The notes under the pieces were generated by a model. That model was not told where the DNA came from and ran no database searches. It saw only the letters and a program-made list of their open reading frames with translations. This document shows, in pieces, positions 53,463 to 63,591 of a stretch of 64,000 nt of DNA (position 1 is its first letter; every line of letters starts with the position of its first letter). The translations under genes were made by a program, and so were the position numbers. Origin of the DNA: Gambelia wislizenii (lineage: Eukaryota; Chordata; Lepidosauria; Squamata; Crotaphytidae); contig JAUMIR010000001.1 in NCBI GenBank assembly GCA_030847615.1, positions 33,789,501-33,853,500 on the forward strand, written 5' to 3'.

Positions 53463-53727
53463 GAATCATAGAGTCATAGAATTGTAGAGTTGGAAGAGAC
53501 CACGAGGGCCATCCAGTCCAACTCCCTGCCACGCAGGAAATCTTGATCAAAGCATCCCCGACAGATGGCAATCCAGCCTCTGTTTAAAGACCTCCAAGGA
53601 AGGAGACCCCACCATGCTCCGAGGGAGTGCGTTCCACTGCCGAACAGCTCTTACTGTCAAAAAGTTCCTCCTAATGTTGAGGTGGAATCTCTGTTCCTGG
53701 AGCTTGCATCCATTGCTCCGTGTTCCA
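53463..53727 (-). mobile_element. CR1 LINE 3' fragment inside gypsy pol
   Basis: Plus strand reads AGAATCATAGAGTCATAGAA, 'GAGACCACGAGGGCCATCCA', 'CCTCCAAGGAAGGAGACCCC' and 'GTTGAGGTGGAATCTCTGTT'. It is nearly identical in reverse to 28970-29215, so it belongs to the same young subfamily. Confidence 0.85.
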
Positions 53728-54560
53728 GGATTAATTATTTCATAAATAAGAGCCATAGCTCCTTGAATCCCACCCCCTGTACCTAAAGACTGCTTGCTCT
53801 CTTGTACTTAACATTTTTAATACTAATTCAGAGGGCTCTTCACTGGAAATACCACTTATGTACTAGGTTGACCAATGTATAAAGAACACAAAAGGTAGTT
53901 GCTCTTAGCTAGAAAACTCCATTCTTGAAAATCACCAATGCCCAGCAGCTCTAAGGGGGAAAATGTTACAATTATGCACCTCATCATCTGAAACTGATGC
54001 TTGGGCACTGCAAGTTATCTTCAACTATTGTAAACAAATAGTAATGTGTGTGCACATGTAAAATCCATCCTTTGTCTTTTCAAGAATCACAGCAATACTT
54101 AGAGGAAGGAGTGACTAGATCCCTGTCATTTTAATCAAAGGAATAATATGAGCCCTCATATCAGGCAAAGTCAGGGTAACAACACTGAAGAAGAGAGCAC
54201 TGCATCTACTATTATATCAAGTTGCTACAAACTACAGATTTTCATGTGTATGATCCATATACAGGGTAGCATTAAGTGTGAGGAATGCTACAGATTCAGT
54301 CATATGTACCAGAATACAGATTACATTTAAAAGGGAGTCCACGTTTAAAGGAACTGAGACATAGTGGTTTGGGGTTTGCCTAGTTTTATACTTTATACAT
54401 CTTTCCACCCCCCCACCACCCAATGTAGCACCTAACTCAAGACTACATCAACACTGGTATAGAAAATGGCACACATTAAAATAATTTGGTAGCTGAATGA
54501 TTTTTAAAAAGGAAAAGAGATTACTGTAATAGCAAGATGCCACTGAAAATATACACATTT
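53728..54560. other. Unassigned insert between gypsy pol halves
   Basis: About 830 bp that does not continue the gypsy frame and matches no repeat I know. It may be a second insertion beside the CR1. Confidence 0.4.
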
Positions 54561-54569
54561 GACACTCAG

Positions 54570-54877
54570 GCACTACTATACTGTTCCTCAGCAAGAAGTT
54601 GAATGTGCGGGAGTCCAACTGGTCCATCCCAGAGAAGGAGTGCTATGTCATTGTGTACGCGCTGGACAAGCTGAGGCCTTACCTCTGGGGACAGCGCTTC
54701 AGTCTCCAGACTGACCATGCTGCATTTCAATGGCTCCATACTGTCCAGGGGGCTAATAAGAAGTTATTCTGGTGGAGCTTATCCCTTCAAGACATTGACT
54801 TTGATGTTCAACATGTGTCAGGAACCTCCAATACAGTCGCAGACTCTCTCTCTTGTAGGGGATTGCTGGGAGGATAG
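54570..54877 (+). pseudogene. Ty3/gypsy pol fragment: rest of RNase H
   Basis: Translates LFLSKKLNVRESNWSIPEKE, then CYVIVYALDKLRPYLWGQRF, TDHAAFQWL and VQHVSGTSNTVADSLS. It retains the Glu of the IPEKEC helix, the Asp of TDH and the final Asp of VADSLS. The frame stops at once after GLLGG. No integrase follows before the polypurine tract 150 bp downstream. Confidence 0.8.
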
Positions 54878-55023
54878 GGGAACAGGTGTTGCATGCTGTT
54901 CTATGACCATGGTTTCACTGTATTGTTTTGAATTTGCATACATGTTCTAACTCTTTCTGCTCTAGCTCATATGTTGAAATCCCAGGCTGTTTGGTCCTGC
55001 TTTCAGCGTCCCAGACCGTCTGA

Positions 55024-55036
55024 GATTTGGGGGGCA
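55024..55036 (+). other. Polypurine tract before gypsy LTR
   Basis: GATTTGGGGGGCA lies directly before the TG that opens the LTR. This is the expected plus-strand primer position. Confidence 0.55.
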
Positions 55037-55665
55037 TGTCATAATGGAATCCCATCATGCTGCCTCAAGGTTGATTACAACTCCCTTTATATGTAAACAG
55101 TATGTCTTGCCAGCATAGTATCATGTAAGAAAAGGGTTAATGGAAGGGAGGGTCTACAACATGACCTCCACAGAAGCTAATGAGATGGTGTCATCAATGA
55201 CATCACACCACCTGACCTGAAATGGCCAATCACAGCTCTAGACCTGGGAACTCTGACTAAGATATAACTGATTTTGTGTGAAGCCATTTTGTAGAACAAC
55301 TCAGACCATGTGTTGAACAAGGACTGAAATTATGGCTGGTAGAGCAAAGCCCTCCCCATCTGGCTTGGCTCCCATCTTGCCTGGATACCATGTGAAGATA
55401 CAGACTGCAAGTAGTGAGTAGGATTTTAGGGCCTTTTTAGTTGTGTTAGGGAATTTCTTTTGATTTCCTTACTTTGGTTGGATGTAGTCAAATTAGTAAC
55501 TGAATGTAAGTTTGAATAATTGCATGCTTTGATTTTAATACTCTATGATTCCTATAACTTTAAGCCTGCCTGAGGTATGGGGGAATCCTGCCTCATGTGA
55601 GATTGCATGACCTGAACTCACTTGAATAAAGTAAACTTATTAATCTTCCTATCATTGATGCCTAC
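55037..55665 (+). mobile_element. Ty3/gypsy 3' LTR (end uncertain)
   Basis: Begins TGTCATAATGGAATCCC right after the polypurine tract. AATAAA at 55625-55630 and TATA-like words near 55260 are present. The right end is not certain. TGATGCCTACA near 55665 is one candidate, but a later end up to about 55855 is possible because GGTGGTGGCAGCAGTG near 55850 looks like a primer-binding region. Confidence 0.55.
55625..55630 (+). terminator. Polyadenylation signal in gypsy LTR
   Basis: AATAAA in CTTGAATAAAGTAAAC. Confidence 0.55.
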
Positions 55666-56137
55666 ATGTGCCTATCTCTTCATCATGCTACTTTGAGTCT
55701 TTCTCTGGGGGTAGGAGGAAGGAGTTAGTTGATTCTATAGTGGCAAGGAGTTCCACTCATTATCAGAGTCCCTGCACAGCTTCCCACTATGCTGTGCATG
55801 AGAAAAGGGGGGGGTCCAAAGTGAAAGAACCCCCAGTCTGGACTCAGTGGGTGGTGGCAGCAGTGTTGTTTTGGAGCCTGTAGGGGGCATCCTGGAGTGG
55901 CTGCTCAGGGTTACCTCTACATGGAAGCTAATCTGGAATCCAGGGTGAGTGAGCCCAGGTTAGCACTTCACACCTTGCAAAAGTCCAAAAGGGTTTAAGA
56001 AGCATGCTAAAATGACCTTAGGCTTGCAAGAGAGGTTTAAAATAATTTTAAAAGGTGTTAACTTAAAAAAAATGAGATTTATTACTTTTTTGCAACAAAG
56101 TAAAGGGTATGTATCAACTTTGGTCTTTTTAAAAATA

Positions 56138-56367
56138 CAGTTGTCCCTCCACATTCACGGATTTGGCATTCATGGATTTAAGTATTCACAGCTTGAAAAT
56201 ATTCTTTAAAAAAAGAATAATCCAAAAAGCAAACCTTGATTTTGCCATCTTATATAAGTCACACCATTTTGCTATGGCATTGCATATAATGGGACTTGAG
56301 TATTCACAGATTTGGGTATTCACTGGGGGTCCTGGAACCAAACCCCAGCAAATGTGAAGGACAACTG
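56138..56367. mobile_element. pogo/Tigger-like MITE, copy 3
   Basis: Starts CAGTTGTCCCTCCACATTC and ends AATGTGAAGGACAACTG, with TA on each side (56136-56137, 56368-56369). It is 230 bp and the best-preserved member. It is nearly identical to copy 1. Confidence 0.85.
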
Positions 56368-56502
56368 TAGTAGAGTTTCGATAAAAATTAAAAGTTGGAA
56401 TTTATTATCCCTTAATGGAAGTACTTTATTTGTACAATATAATCATCAGATGGGGGGGGGGTTAAGTCATTATTAATTTTGTTTCTATTAGTTAGTTTAT
56501 TC

Positions 56503-56546
56503 CTCTCCATTGACACCCCCTTCAATGGAGGGTGTCAATGGGAGAG
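56503..56546. repeat. Hairpin at the 5' edge of the LINE
   Basis: CTCTCCATTGACACCC pairs with GGGTGTCAATGGGAGAG with one bulged G around an 8-12 base loop. Confidence 0.65.
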
Positions 56547-57275
56547 ACACTTGCGTACCCTAATGATGTTTTGACCTATGCTGGCGGTGGCATAATAGCC
56601 ACCGGTAGGGTCTCCCATGCCAGACAGGTCAAAACCGAAGGATCTGACAATGAGCGTCAAAGGGCAGGATGGGCTCTCTAGCCTTATGTCAACCATCCTA
56701 GGAGAAGGAAAACTCTAATCCCAAACCTGAGCAGATGGTGCTTGTCCAACCCTGTAAGGTCAACCATCTAAGAGAAGGAAACTCTAATCAAACCTACGAC
56801 CCGAGGACCTCATTGCTACCATCCATGCTTGCAAGGCCACAGCAGATGAACCTTTGGTTTAAAGGGTGAGGCCAGTTCTGTGCACACTGCACTCCAGCAG
56901 AAAAATCCATTGCACAGGCTCGAAGGACAAATCCAATTCTAAAAAAGCCCTATAGTGATAGGCGAGGGACGAAACGGCAGGTGTAAAGATGCACTGGAAG
57001 CTGCAGACCTAACCCTGCATGCAGGCGGTTCAGGACTTTGGTCACTTGAGGCTGACCCGGGAGATGACAGTCTTGTTTGGCAGCATCCTGAACGACCAAG
57101 CAGCCTTTTTTTAAGGAGAGCACTGCTTGCTCCATATGGAGAGGGGCCTAGAAAAGATGGCCTAACGAAAGCTCATCCCCATCTACCTGGTTGGCTAGCG
57201 ATGGCCAACGGGCATCTTCTGATGCGCTCAAACCAAGGCAAAGAAACAAAGGCACACACTGGCCTCCAAAGGTGT
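56547..57275 (+). mobile_element. LINE 5' region (upstream of endonuclease)
   Basis: GC-richer text with 'GGTAGGGTCTCCCATGCCAG' followed by ACAGGTCAAAACCG, and two related blocks GTCAACCATC-(C/T)-AGGAGAAGGAAA at 56688 and 56760. It leads without a break into the endonuclease frame. It probably corresponds to the 5' UTR and any short first ORF. The exact 5' end is not known. Confidence 0.5.
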
Positions 57276-57895
57276 AAATAAACTGACGCTTGCATGCTGG
57301 AACATCAGAACCATGTGAGACTCTGCAGATAGTGGACAGCCTGAGCATCGTTCTGCTCTAATAGCCCATGAACTATCACGACTTAATATTGACATTGCTG
57401 CTCTTAGTGAAGTTCGTCTCCATGAGGAAGGCTGCCTTAAAGAACACGGCACTGGCTACACACTCTAGTGGCGTGGCAAACCCAAAACCGAAAAACATCT
57501 TTCAGGAGTAGGCTTTATGATTAAAAACTCCATTGCCTCCAAACTCGAAAACTTTCCAACAGGACACTCTGACCGCATTATTTCCTTACGCCTCCCACAT
57601 GTTGTCCTCTTTAGTATATATGCCCCAACTATGCAAGCCGACCCTGTAGAGAAAGAAAAATTCTACACAGACCTACGCCACCTCATACAAAAAGTCCCTG
57701 TAGAAGATAAAATTATTATCCTTGGTGACATCAATGCCAGAGTAGGAAAGAACTCCGAAGCCTGGAAAGGTATTTTAGGCAAGCATGGTATTGGAAATTG
57801 CAATGATAATGGATGCCTCCTGCTAGAGTTCTGTGCAGAACAACAGCTAACTATTACAAACACTATCTTTCTAAGCAGAAAGATAGCTTGAAGAC
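57276..57895 (+). pseudogene. LINE AP-like endonuclease domain, broken
   Basis: From 57282: LTLACWNIRTM, then a stop, then 'ALIAHELSRLNIDIAALSEV' RLHEEG. An open stretch 57517-57891 gives SGVGFMIKNS, 'DRIISLRLPHVVLFSIYAPT' and 'IIILGDINARVGKNSEAWKG'. These are the expected blocks of an apurinic-type endonuclease: N of CWN, E of LSE, and D and N of GDxNARVG. Stops and a frameshift near 57890 separate it from the reverse transcriptase frame. Often labelled craniofacial development protein 2-like in databases by mistake. Confidence 0.8.
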
Positions 57896-57986
57896 AACCT
57901 GGATGCATCCCCGATCTAAACATTGGTACCTCACTGAGTATGTTCTAGTCCGCTAGAGAAACATTTGTGATGTCCGTCATACTTGA

Positions 57987-59843
57987 GTGATGTCCAGTGC
58001 AGAATGCCAAACAGATCATTGCCTCGTAACATGTAAACTAAATCTTCATCTTAAGTTCAAACCTAAGAGGGGTGGCATCTTAAAGAAGAGACTCCAAGTC
58101 AATAATCTTCAACAAGCTACCATGAGAGACAACTTCCAGGCAAACCTACAAACAAAACTTGAAGACCATCCTATAGATCCTTCTCCTACGGTGCTTTGGC
58201 AACATATCAAAAACAGTATCCTCCAGTCTGCGGAAGAATCCCTCGGGTTCTCCCACAAGAAAAATCAAGACTGGTTTGATGAAAACAACCAAGAGATCCA
58301 GGAGCTGTTGGCAAAGAAGAGAACTGCTCACCAGGCATACCTCGCCCAGCCAACTTGCCATGTAAGAAAAGCAGCTTTCCGCTTCACATGTAGTAAACGT
58401 CAACAAAAACTCCGAGACATGCAGAACAAGTGGTGGACCAATATAGCAGAAAAGAGACAACGCTGTGCAGATCTGGGTGATCTTAGAGGATTTTGTGAAA
58501 CTCTTAAAGCAGTGTTTGGACCTACTTATCAGGTCCAAAACTCCTTATATAGTACAGATGGTCAAACACTAATTACTGATAAAGTCTCCATCCTGAATCA
58601 AAGGGCTGAATATTTTCAAAGTCTCTTCAGTGCCAACCGAGTAGTCCAAGGCTCAGCTATCCAACATATGACACAAAAACCGATGAAAAATAAATTGGAC
58701 ATAGCTCCCACTTTGGAAGAGACCCTTAAGGCCATACAGCAGATGAAAAACTGCAAGGCAGCTGGGATTGATGGAATCCCATCTGAAGTTTCGAAACACA
58801 GAGGTCATGTACTCCACGATAAATTCCATGAATTCCTTGTGAATTGCTGGGGAAAAGGGGAACTGCCATCAGATCTCCGAGATGCAGTCATCATCACCCT
58901 GTACAAGAAAAAAGGAGCAAAATCCGATTGCTCAAATTATCAAGGCATAACACTGCTCTCTATTGCTGGAAAAATCCTTGCAAGGATACTCCTGAACAGA
59001 TTAGTTCCTGCCATTGCAGAAGAACTTCTTCCTGAAAGCCAATGTGGCTTCAGAGCCAATAGGAGTACTACAGACATGGTATTTGCCCTTAGACAACTGC
59101 AAGAGAAATGTAGAGAGCAGAACAAGGGTCTCTATGTAACATTTGTTGACCTCAACAAACCCTTTGACACTGTGAGTAGAAAAGGTCTGTGGCAGATCCT
59201 GGAAAGACTAGGATGTCCCCCCAAATTCCTTAAAATGATTATCTTGCAACACGAGGGCCAGCACGGTCAAATCATATATGGCGATGCTCTTTCAGAGGCC
59301 TTTCTAATAACTAATGGAGTGAAGCAAGGTTGTGTTCTTGCTCCAACTTTATTTATAATCTTCTTCAGCATGATGCTCCAAAGGGCTACGGCAGAGCTTG
59401 AAGAAGATGACGGCATCTATGTACGTTACCGTACTGATGGTAGCTTGTTTAACTTAAACCGTCTGAGGGCTCGTATTAAGACTCTAAACTATCTAGTCCA
59501 TGAACTGCTGTTCGCTGATGATGCTGCCCTTGTTGCCCACACAGAAGCAGCTCTGCAGTGCCTAACATCCTGCTTCGCAACAGCTGCCGAGCTGTTTGGG
59601 CTGGAAGTCAACCTGAAGAAAACAGAAGTTCTTTACCAGCCTGCACCACAGGACAAACACCACCATCCCCACATTGCCGTCGGCAAATCTGTGCTTAAGT
59701 CCATTCAGCAGTTCACCTACCTGGGAAGCATCATCTCCTCAGATGCCAAGATTGACAAAGAGATTGATCACAGATTAGCAAAGGCATATAGCACATTTGG
59801 AAGACTTTACAAAAGAGTCTGGAGCAATAAACACCTAAGGTGA
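57987..59843 (+). pseudogene. LINE reverse transcriptase, 618-residue open frame
   Basis: The longest frame in the window. In order: end of the endonuclease (QTDHCLVTCKLNL, residues 7-19), a linker with NQDWFDENNQEIQ, then reverse transcriptase blocks: GIDGIPSEV, 'NYQGITLLSIAGKILARILL', SQCGFRANRSTTDMVFALRQ, TFVDLNKPFDTVSR (motif A, residues about 386-398), NGVKQGCVLAPTLF, and LLFADDAALVAHTEA with catalytic FADD at residues 509-512. A thumb follows ('FGLEVNLKKTEVLYQPAP', YLGSIISSDAKIDKEIDHR). Motif A has Pro at residue 392 where related copies elsewhere usually have Ala. A TGA at 59841 ends it, where the truncated minus copy at 52675-53172 continues. Defective but recent-looking. Confidence 0.9.
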
Positions 59844-60300
59844 AGCACAAAATTCAGTGTGTATAGAGCCATTGTACTGTCTATTCTCCTTTATGGGTCT
59901 GAAACATGAGTCACCTATCACCACCACTTACGACTCCTCGAGCGCTTTCATCAGCGCTGTCTACACATAATCCTAAATATACACTAGACTATGTGACGAA
60001 TGTTGCTGTCCTTGAGCAAGCAGGAATCACCAGTATTGAGGCCATGATATTTACAACACAGCTGCGCTGGGCAGGGCACGTTTCTAGGATGGAGGACCAT
60101 CACCTCCCTAAAATAGTACTCTACGGTGAACTTGGAGAGGGGCACTCCAAAAAGCGATACAAGGGCTCCCTGAAACATCTCAGGCTCAGCCAAATTGATC
60201 ACGAACAATGGTCCGCACATTGGGAGGCATGGAGATGCACTATCCACAATGTTTCAGCCTTATTTGAGAACTCACACCGAACAAATCTTGAAGAGAAATG
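59844..60300 (+). pseudogene. LINE C-terminal region after premature stop
   Basis: Continues the same protein with several stops: FSVYRAIVLSILLYGSET, a stop for Trp at about 59907, 'RFHQRCLHIILNIH', then a new open stretch from 59990 giving VLEQAGITSIEAMIF, 'QLRWAGHVSRMEDHHLPKIV', LYGELG and KKRYKGSLKHLRLSQIDHEQ. Confidence 0.8.
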
Positions 60301-60339
60301 ACAACGCAGAAAGAATCACAACCTGGAAACATCACCCAA

Positions 60340-60425
60340 GGAGACCTTCTGCTGTGCTTTCTGCAACCTGACTTGTTTATCTCGGATTGGCCTTTTAAGT
60401 CATCAGTGTGCTTGCAGAAAGTGCT
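60340..60425 (+). other. C2HC zinc finger at LINE C-terminus
   Basis: Frame at 60346 gives TFCCAFCNLTCLSRIGLLSH then QCACR. The pattern is C-x2-C-x12-H-x3-C and is kept in the copies at 34325-34460, 48962-49050 and 52290-52400. This kind of finger can bind nucleic acid. Here it closes the protein, a few codons before the 3' UTR. Confidence 0.7.
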
Positions 60426-60475
60426 AGATGAGTCCTTCCTGAATCTTCGTTTGTGAAGAAAAGCCAGAGAGAGTT

Positions 60476-61180
60476 TGTTTATTACTTTTAGTATTGGTTT
60501 GTGTCTTTTATGTATTTTATACATTTAAAATAAATTTGTGTTTGTTTTTCATTTGTGTTAATAAAAATATATTTTTAAAAGGGCTGTGTGCATTCCTGGC
60601 TGTTCTTAGAGCAAGAAGAAAGAAGCAGTAGGTCCATTGCCTGAAAAAGATGGCAAAATGTTAATGGGTAGCAAAAGAGAAAGAGGAGCTGCTCAATGTC
60701 TATTTTCACTCTGCCCCCTTCCTAAAAATGAAATCTGGTGGGGAAAAAAGAATAAAAGCTGCAGTGAGGGGGCTGTAACCCAAAATAGTTTAAATGTCAC
60801 TTTATTTTATCTAATTTATTTTATCTAACTTTTATGTGTTTCTTCATATCACCAATTATAGGGTTTAATTTCCTAGTTAAGTTTATATATGAGTTTTAGG
60901 CATGATCTAATTCATTTTTGTATGTACTTTGATATTCAGATACTTGTATTCTATTGTATTCTACTGTTGATATGGTTAGTTGACTAATCAATAAATTTGT
61001 TGTTGTTGTTGTTGTTGGGGGCCTTTGTCTGTGTGAACTAGAAAGCAGAAAACTAAACAGACCAACCAATTTCGCAGTAAATCATGTAAACTATGCAGCA
61101 CTGGTGTGAAAATGCACTAAAGCACAAACTATTGCAATAAAAACTGCTGTGTAACTGAGCCCTAAGTTTCTCCTAGTGTT
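60476..61180. other. Unassigned, with (TTG)n array
   Basis: AT-rich, with AATAAA-like words and a (TTG)n microsatellite at 60998-61017 that could be the tail of another retroelement in plus orientation (preceding text 'GACTAATCAATAAATTTG'). Confidence 0.4.
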
Positions 61181-61183
61181 CAC

Positions 61184-61462
61184 AACTCCATCTTGCCTTG
61201 GCCCAGAAGCAGAACGGCTCCCTCTCCATCCCAACTGCCATTGCCCTGGCCAAGGAGGGAAAGGAGAGGAAGGCACAACTCCATCTTACCTCAGCCCAGA
61301 AGCAGAACAGCCCTTCATCCATCCCAACTGTCATTGCTCTGCCCAAGGAGAGAGAGAAGGAGAGGCAGGCAGAGCTCCATCTTGCCTCTGCCCAGAAGCA
61401 GAACGGGCTTCATCCATCCCAACTACCATTGTCCTGGGCAAGGAAGGAGAGAAGGGAATGCT
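61184..61462 (+). repeat. Tandem 93-96 bp repeats in an L2 3' UTR
   Basis: Three units start with A(A/G)CTCCATCTT at 61184, 61277 and 61373. Each contains GCCCAGAAGCAGAAC and CATCCCAACT(G/A). Since unit length is a multiple of three or nearly so, long open frames arise by chance. They are not considered genes. Confidence 0.85.
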
Positions 61463-61640
61463 AGACTTAATCCCTTCCCCTACTGCCATCCCCTTTCCTT
61501 TTGTATCATGTCTTCATTAGATTGTAAGCTTGAGGGCAGGGAACTGTTTTGTTGTTCTTTTTCTTGTAAAGTGCCATGTACATTGATGGCACTATAGAAA
61601 TAAATAATGATGATGATGATGATGATGATGATGATGTTCA
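61462..61640 (+). mobile_element. L2 LINE 3' tail
   Basis: 'CTTCATTAGATTGTAAGCTT' then GAGGGCAGGGAACTG, 'AAAGTGCCATGTACATTGAT' then GGCACTATAGAAATAAATAA and (TGA)n at 61606-61636. It is continuous with the tandem units before it. Confidence 0.75.
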
Positions 61641-61644
61641 ACCC

Positions 61645-63365
61645 CAATCTCCCCTCCTGTTACTTAAACCCATTAGATTATGTCCTTACTTTTGTGGACA
61701 TAGAATACTAATTTTTGCCCTGATCTGTGTGATATTTTATATGTTGGAAGAATGTTATATTCTGTCTCTTAGTCTCTTCCTCCAGAGAAGATTTTTTCAA
61801 CATTGGAGTACCTCATAGCAGCAGTAGCTTAGTTTAAAATCAGTGCATGACCCAGAACGAACAAACTGGGTAGAGAGTCTTGGGCATCCACTTAGATTTT
61901 TCTACCTCATATGGAAGCAATGACATTCTCAGAGTAACTTCTATTCTTTCCACTTTGACTAAACCAGGGGATATGAATGAAGAAGCAGTGAAGAGGTTCT
62001 TTTGCGTGTTTGTGAAGTAATTCATACACACACTGTTAAACTTTTCCGTTTATACTTGGACTATGTGACCAGTTCATGGAGGGCTTAAAAAAAATTACCC
62101 AATTCCTTGCCTCTCAAACTCAGTATGAAATTGGAGGCAATTTGTGGTTGAAAATCTGTACATTTACAGGCTTGTAAAGCACTCTATTACAGGGTAAATG
62201 CATTCAACAACATACACACATTTGATGAATGTGTAAAAAATTCCACTGCAAACCTTTCTCAAATGTGCATGAACACATTGGGGGGCATGTGCCCATTAAA
62301 CCACCCGTATGAAAAAATCACACAAAAATACATAGGATGTTTCTGCATGTGTGTGTATATTTTTTTTTTTAAAAAAAATGCATGGAATTGGTACACATTG
62401 CTAGAGAGGCTGGGGCTCCATTGGAATGTGGTTTTGCCAAAAAGAAATAATGGTCTGGGAATAATATTTTAAACTCCTTTGGGAGTTTACTGGACAAACT
62501 ATTTTGCAAACTCCACAATTCTATCAGTCTTCATAAACTGTAAAGCAGAACTGCAACATAGAGGACTACTTACCTTCTTGAATTTTGGCTGCCAGCATGG
62601 AAATTGCTGCTGTATGGAAAGGCAGCAGTGAGATCAACAGCAATAAATGGTGGAACTTTGTACTTATGGATAACCTGATGAAACAACTGCATCATTTTTT
62701 ACAGTCCCAGCAACAGGGCAATTTTCTATAAAACCTGGTACAAATTAATTTCTTTAGGTAAAAAAAAAAGTAAGATAACAGAGGCCTAAAACCTGTTGTT
62801 CTGACTAGAGCAGAAACATTGAATCAATTGGATTTACTTACATATTGACTCACAATTCAATAATTGATTCAATGGGTCTACTCTCATTGGGGTTAAGCAA
62901 CAGGATTTCAGCCAGAGTGACTGTACCATAGGCATGGAAAGAATATCTATAATAATTTGTTATCAGATTGAAAAACGGGTTTCCTGATGGTTGTGGAACC
63001 CCACTGAGAAGCATAATAGACTAGTGAGAATCTTGTACAGTTTTCTTCTGATATTCAGTGTCCCAAAGTGTTGCAGGGGAATTATTCTGTGAGAACCGCC
63101 CCTTTTCCCCCACAAAGCAGTTTTCTGTACAGAAAGTGGGCTTCTTGTGCAGAAAACCGTTTTTTAAAAAAAAAAAAATCTACCCAGAATAATTTCTGTA
63201 CATTTTGGAATGTTTGAATATGGGGAGAATATTGTGAAAGAATATTAATTTTCTTCCACAAAAGGGAGAAAACTGCTGTAGTTATTCATTTTCACATGCA
63301 AGGATGAACTAGGGAAGATTTTACCTGTACATGGTTAACCATTATTGCATGCAGACTTTTGGAAG
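61645..63365. other. Mostly unique non-coding DNA
   Basis: No recognisable repeat or exon. Short A/T homopolymers near 62362-62378 and 62761. Confidence 0.35.
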
Positions 63366-63367
63366 AG

Positions 63368-63590
63368 TTGTTGTTGTTGTTGTGTGCCTTCAAGTAATTT
63401 CTGACTTATGGTGACCCTATCATGAAGTTTTCAGGGCAGAATTTGTTCAGAGGGTGTTTATCCTTGCCTTCCTCTGAGGCTGTGAGAATGTGACTTCCCT
63501 AACATGAGTCCCCATGGCTAAGCATGGATTTAAACCTTGGTTTCCTGGAGTCTTGAACCAAGACTCAAACCACTGCACCACAATGGCTCT
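63368..63590 (-). mobile_element. Sauria tRNA SINE, minus strand
   Basis: Plus strand starts with GTTGTTGTTGTTGTGTGCCT and 'TCAAGTAATTTCTGACTTAT' (BovB-like tail), then 'GCCTTCCTCTGAGGCTGTGA', GTGACTTCCC, B-box reverse GGATTTAAACC and head 'CACTGCACCACAATGGCTCT'. Near full length. Confidence 0.85.
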
Positions 63591-63591
63591 C

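Larger units (their letters stand above)
56515..60475 (+). mobile_element. Near full-length endonuclease-type LINE
   Basis: About 4 kb with a 5' region, AP endonuclease, reverse transcriptase and a C-terminal tail with a C2HC finger. Three 5'-truncated relatives lie at 34310 (minus), 48785 (plus) and 52245 (minus). All share the same 3' end, ...TGTGAAGAAAAGCCAGAGAG, which lacks a poly(A) tail. The clade is uncertain: an RTE-related group seems more likely than CR1, L2 or L1. Decay by TGG/CGA to TGA changes suggests it cannot move on its own. Confidence 0.85.

Noticed and set aside
57517..57891. Host craniofacial development protein 2 gene
   Set aside because: The sequence is the AP endonuclease of a LINE, continuous with a reverse transcriptase. 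Database proteins with that name are often such elements.
61176..61597. Pro/Gln-rich repeat protein in three overlapping frames
   Set aside because: The frames follow a tandem DNA repeat whose unit length is close to a multiple of three, inside an L2 3' UTR.
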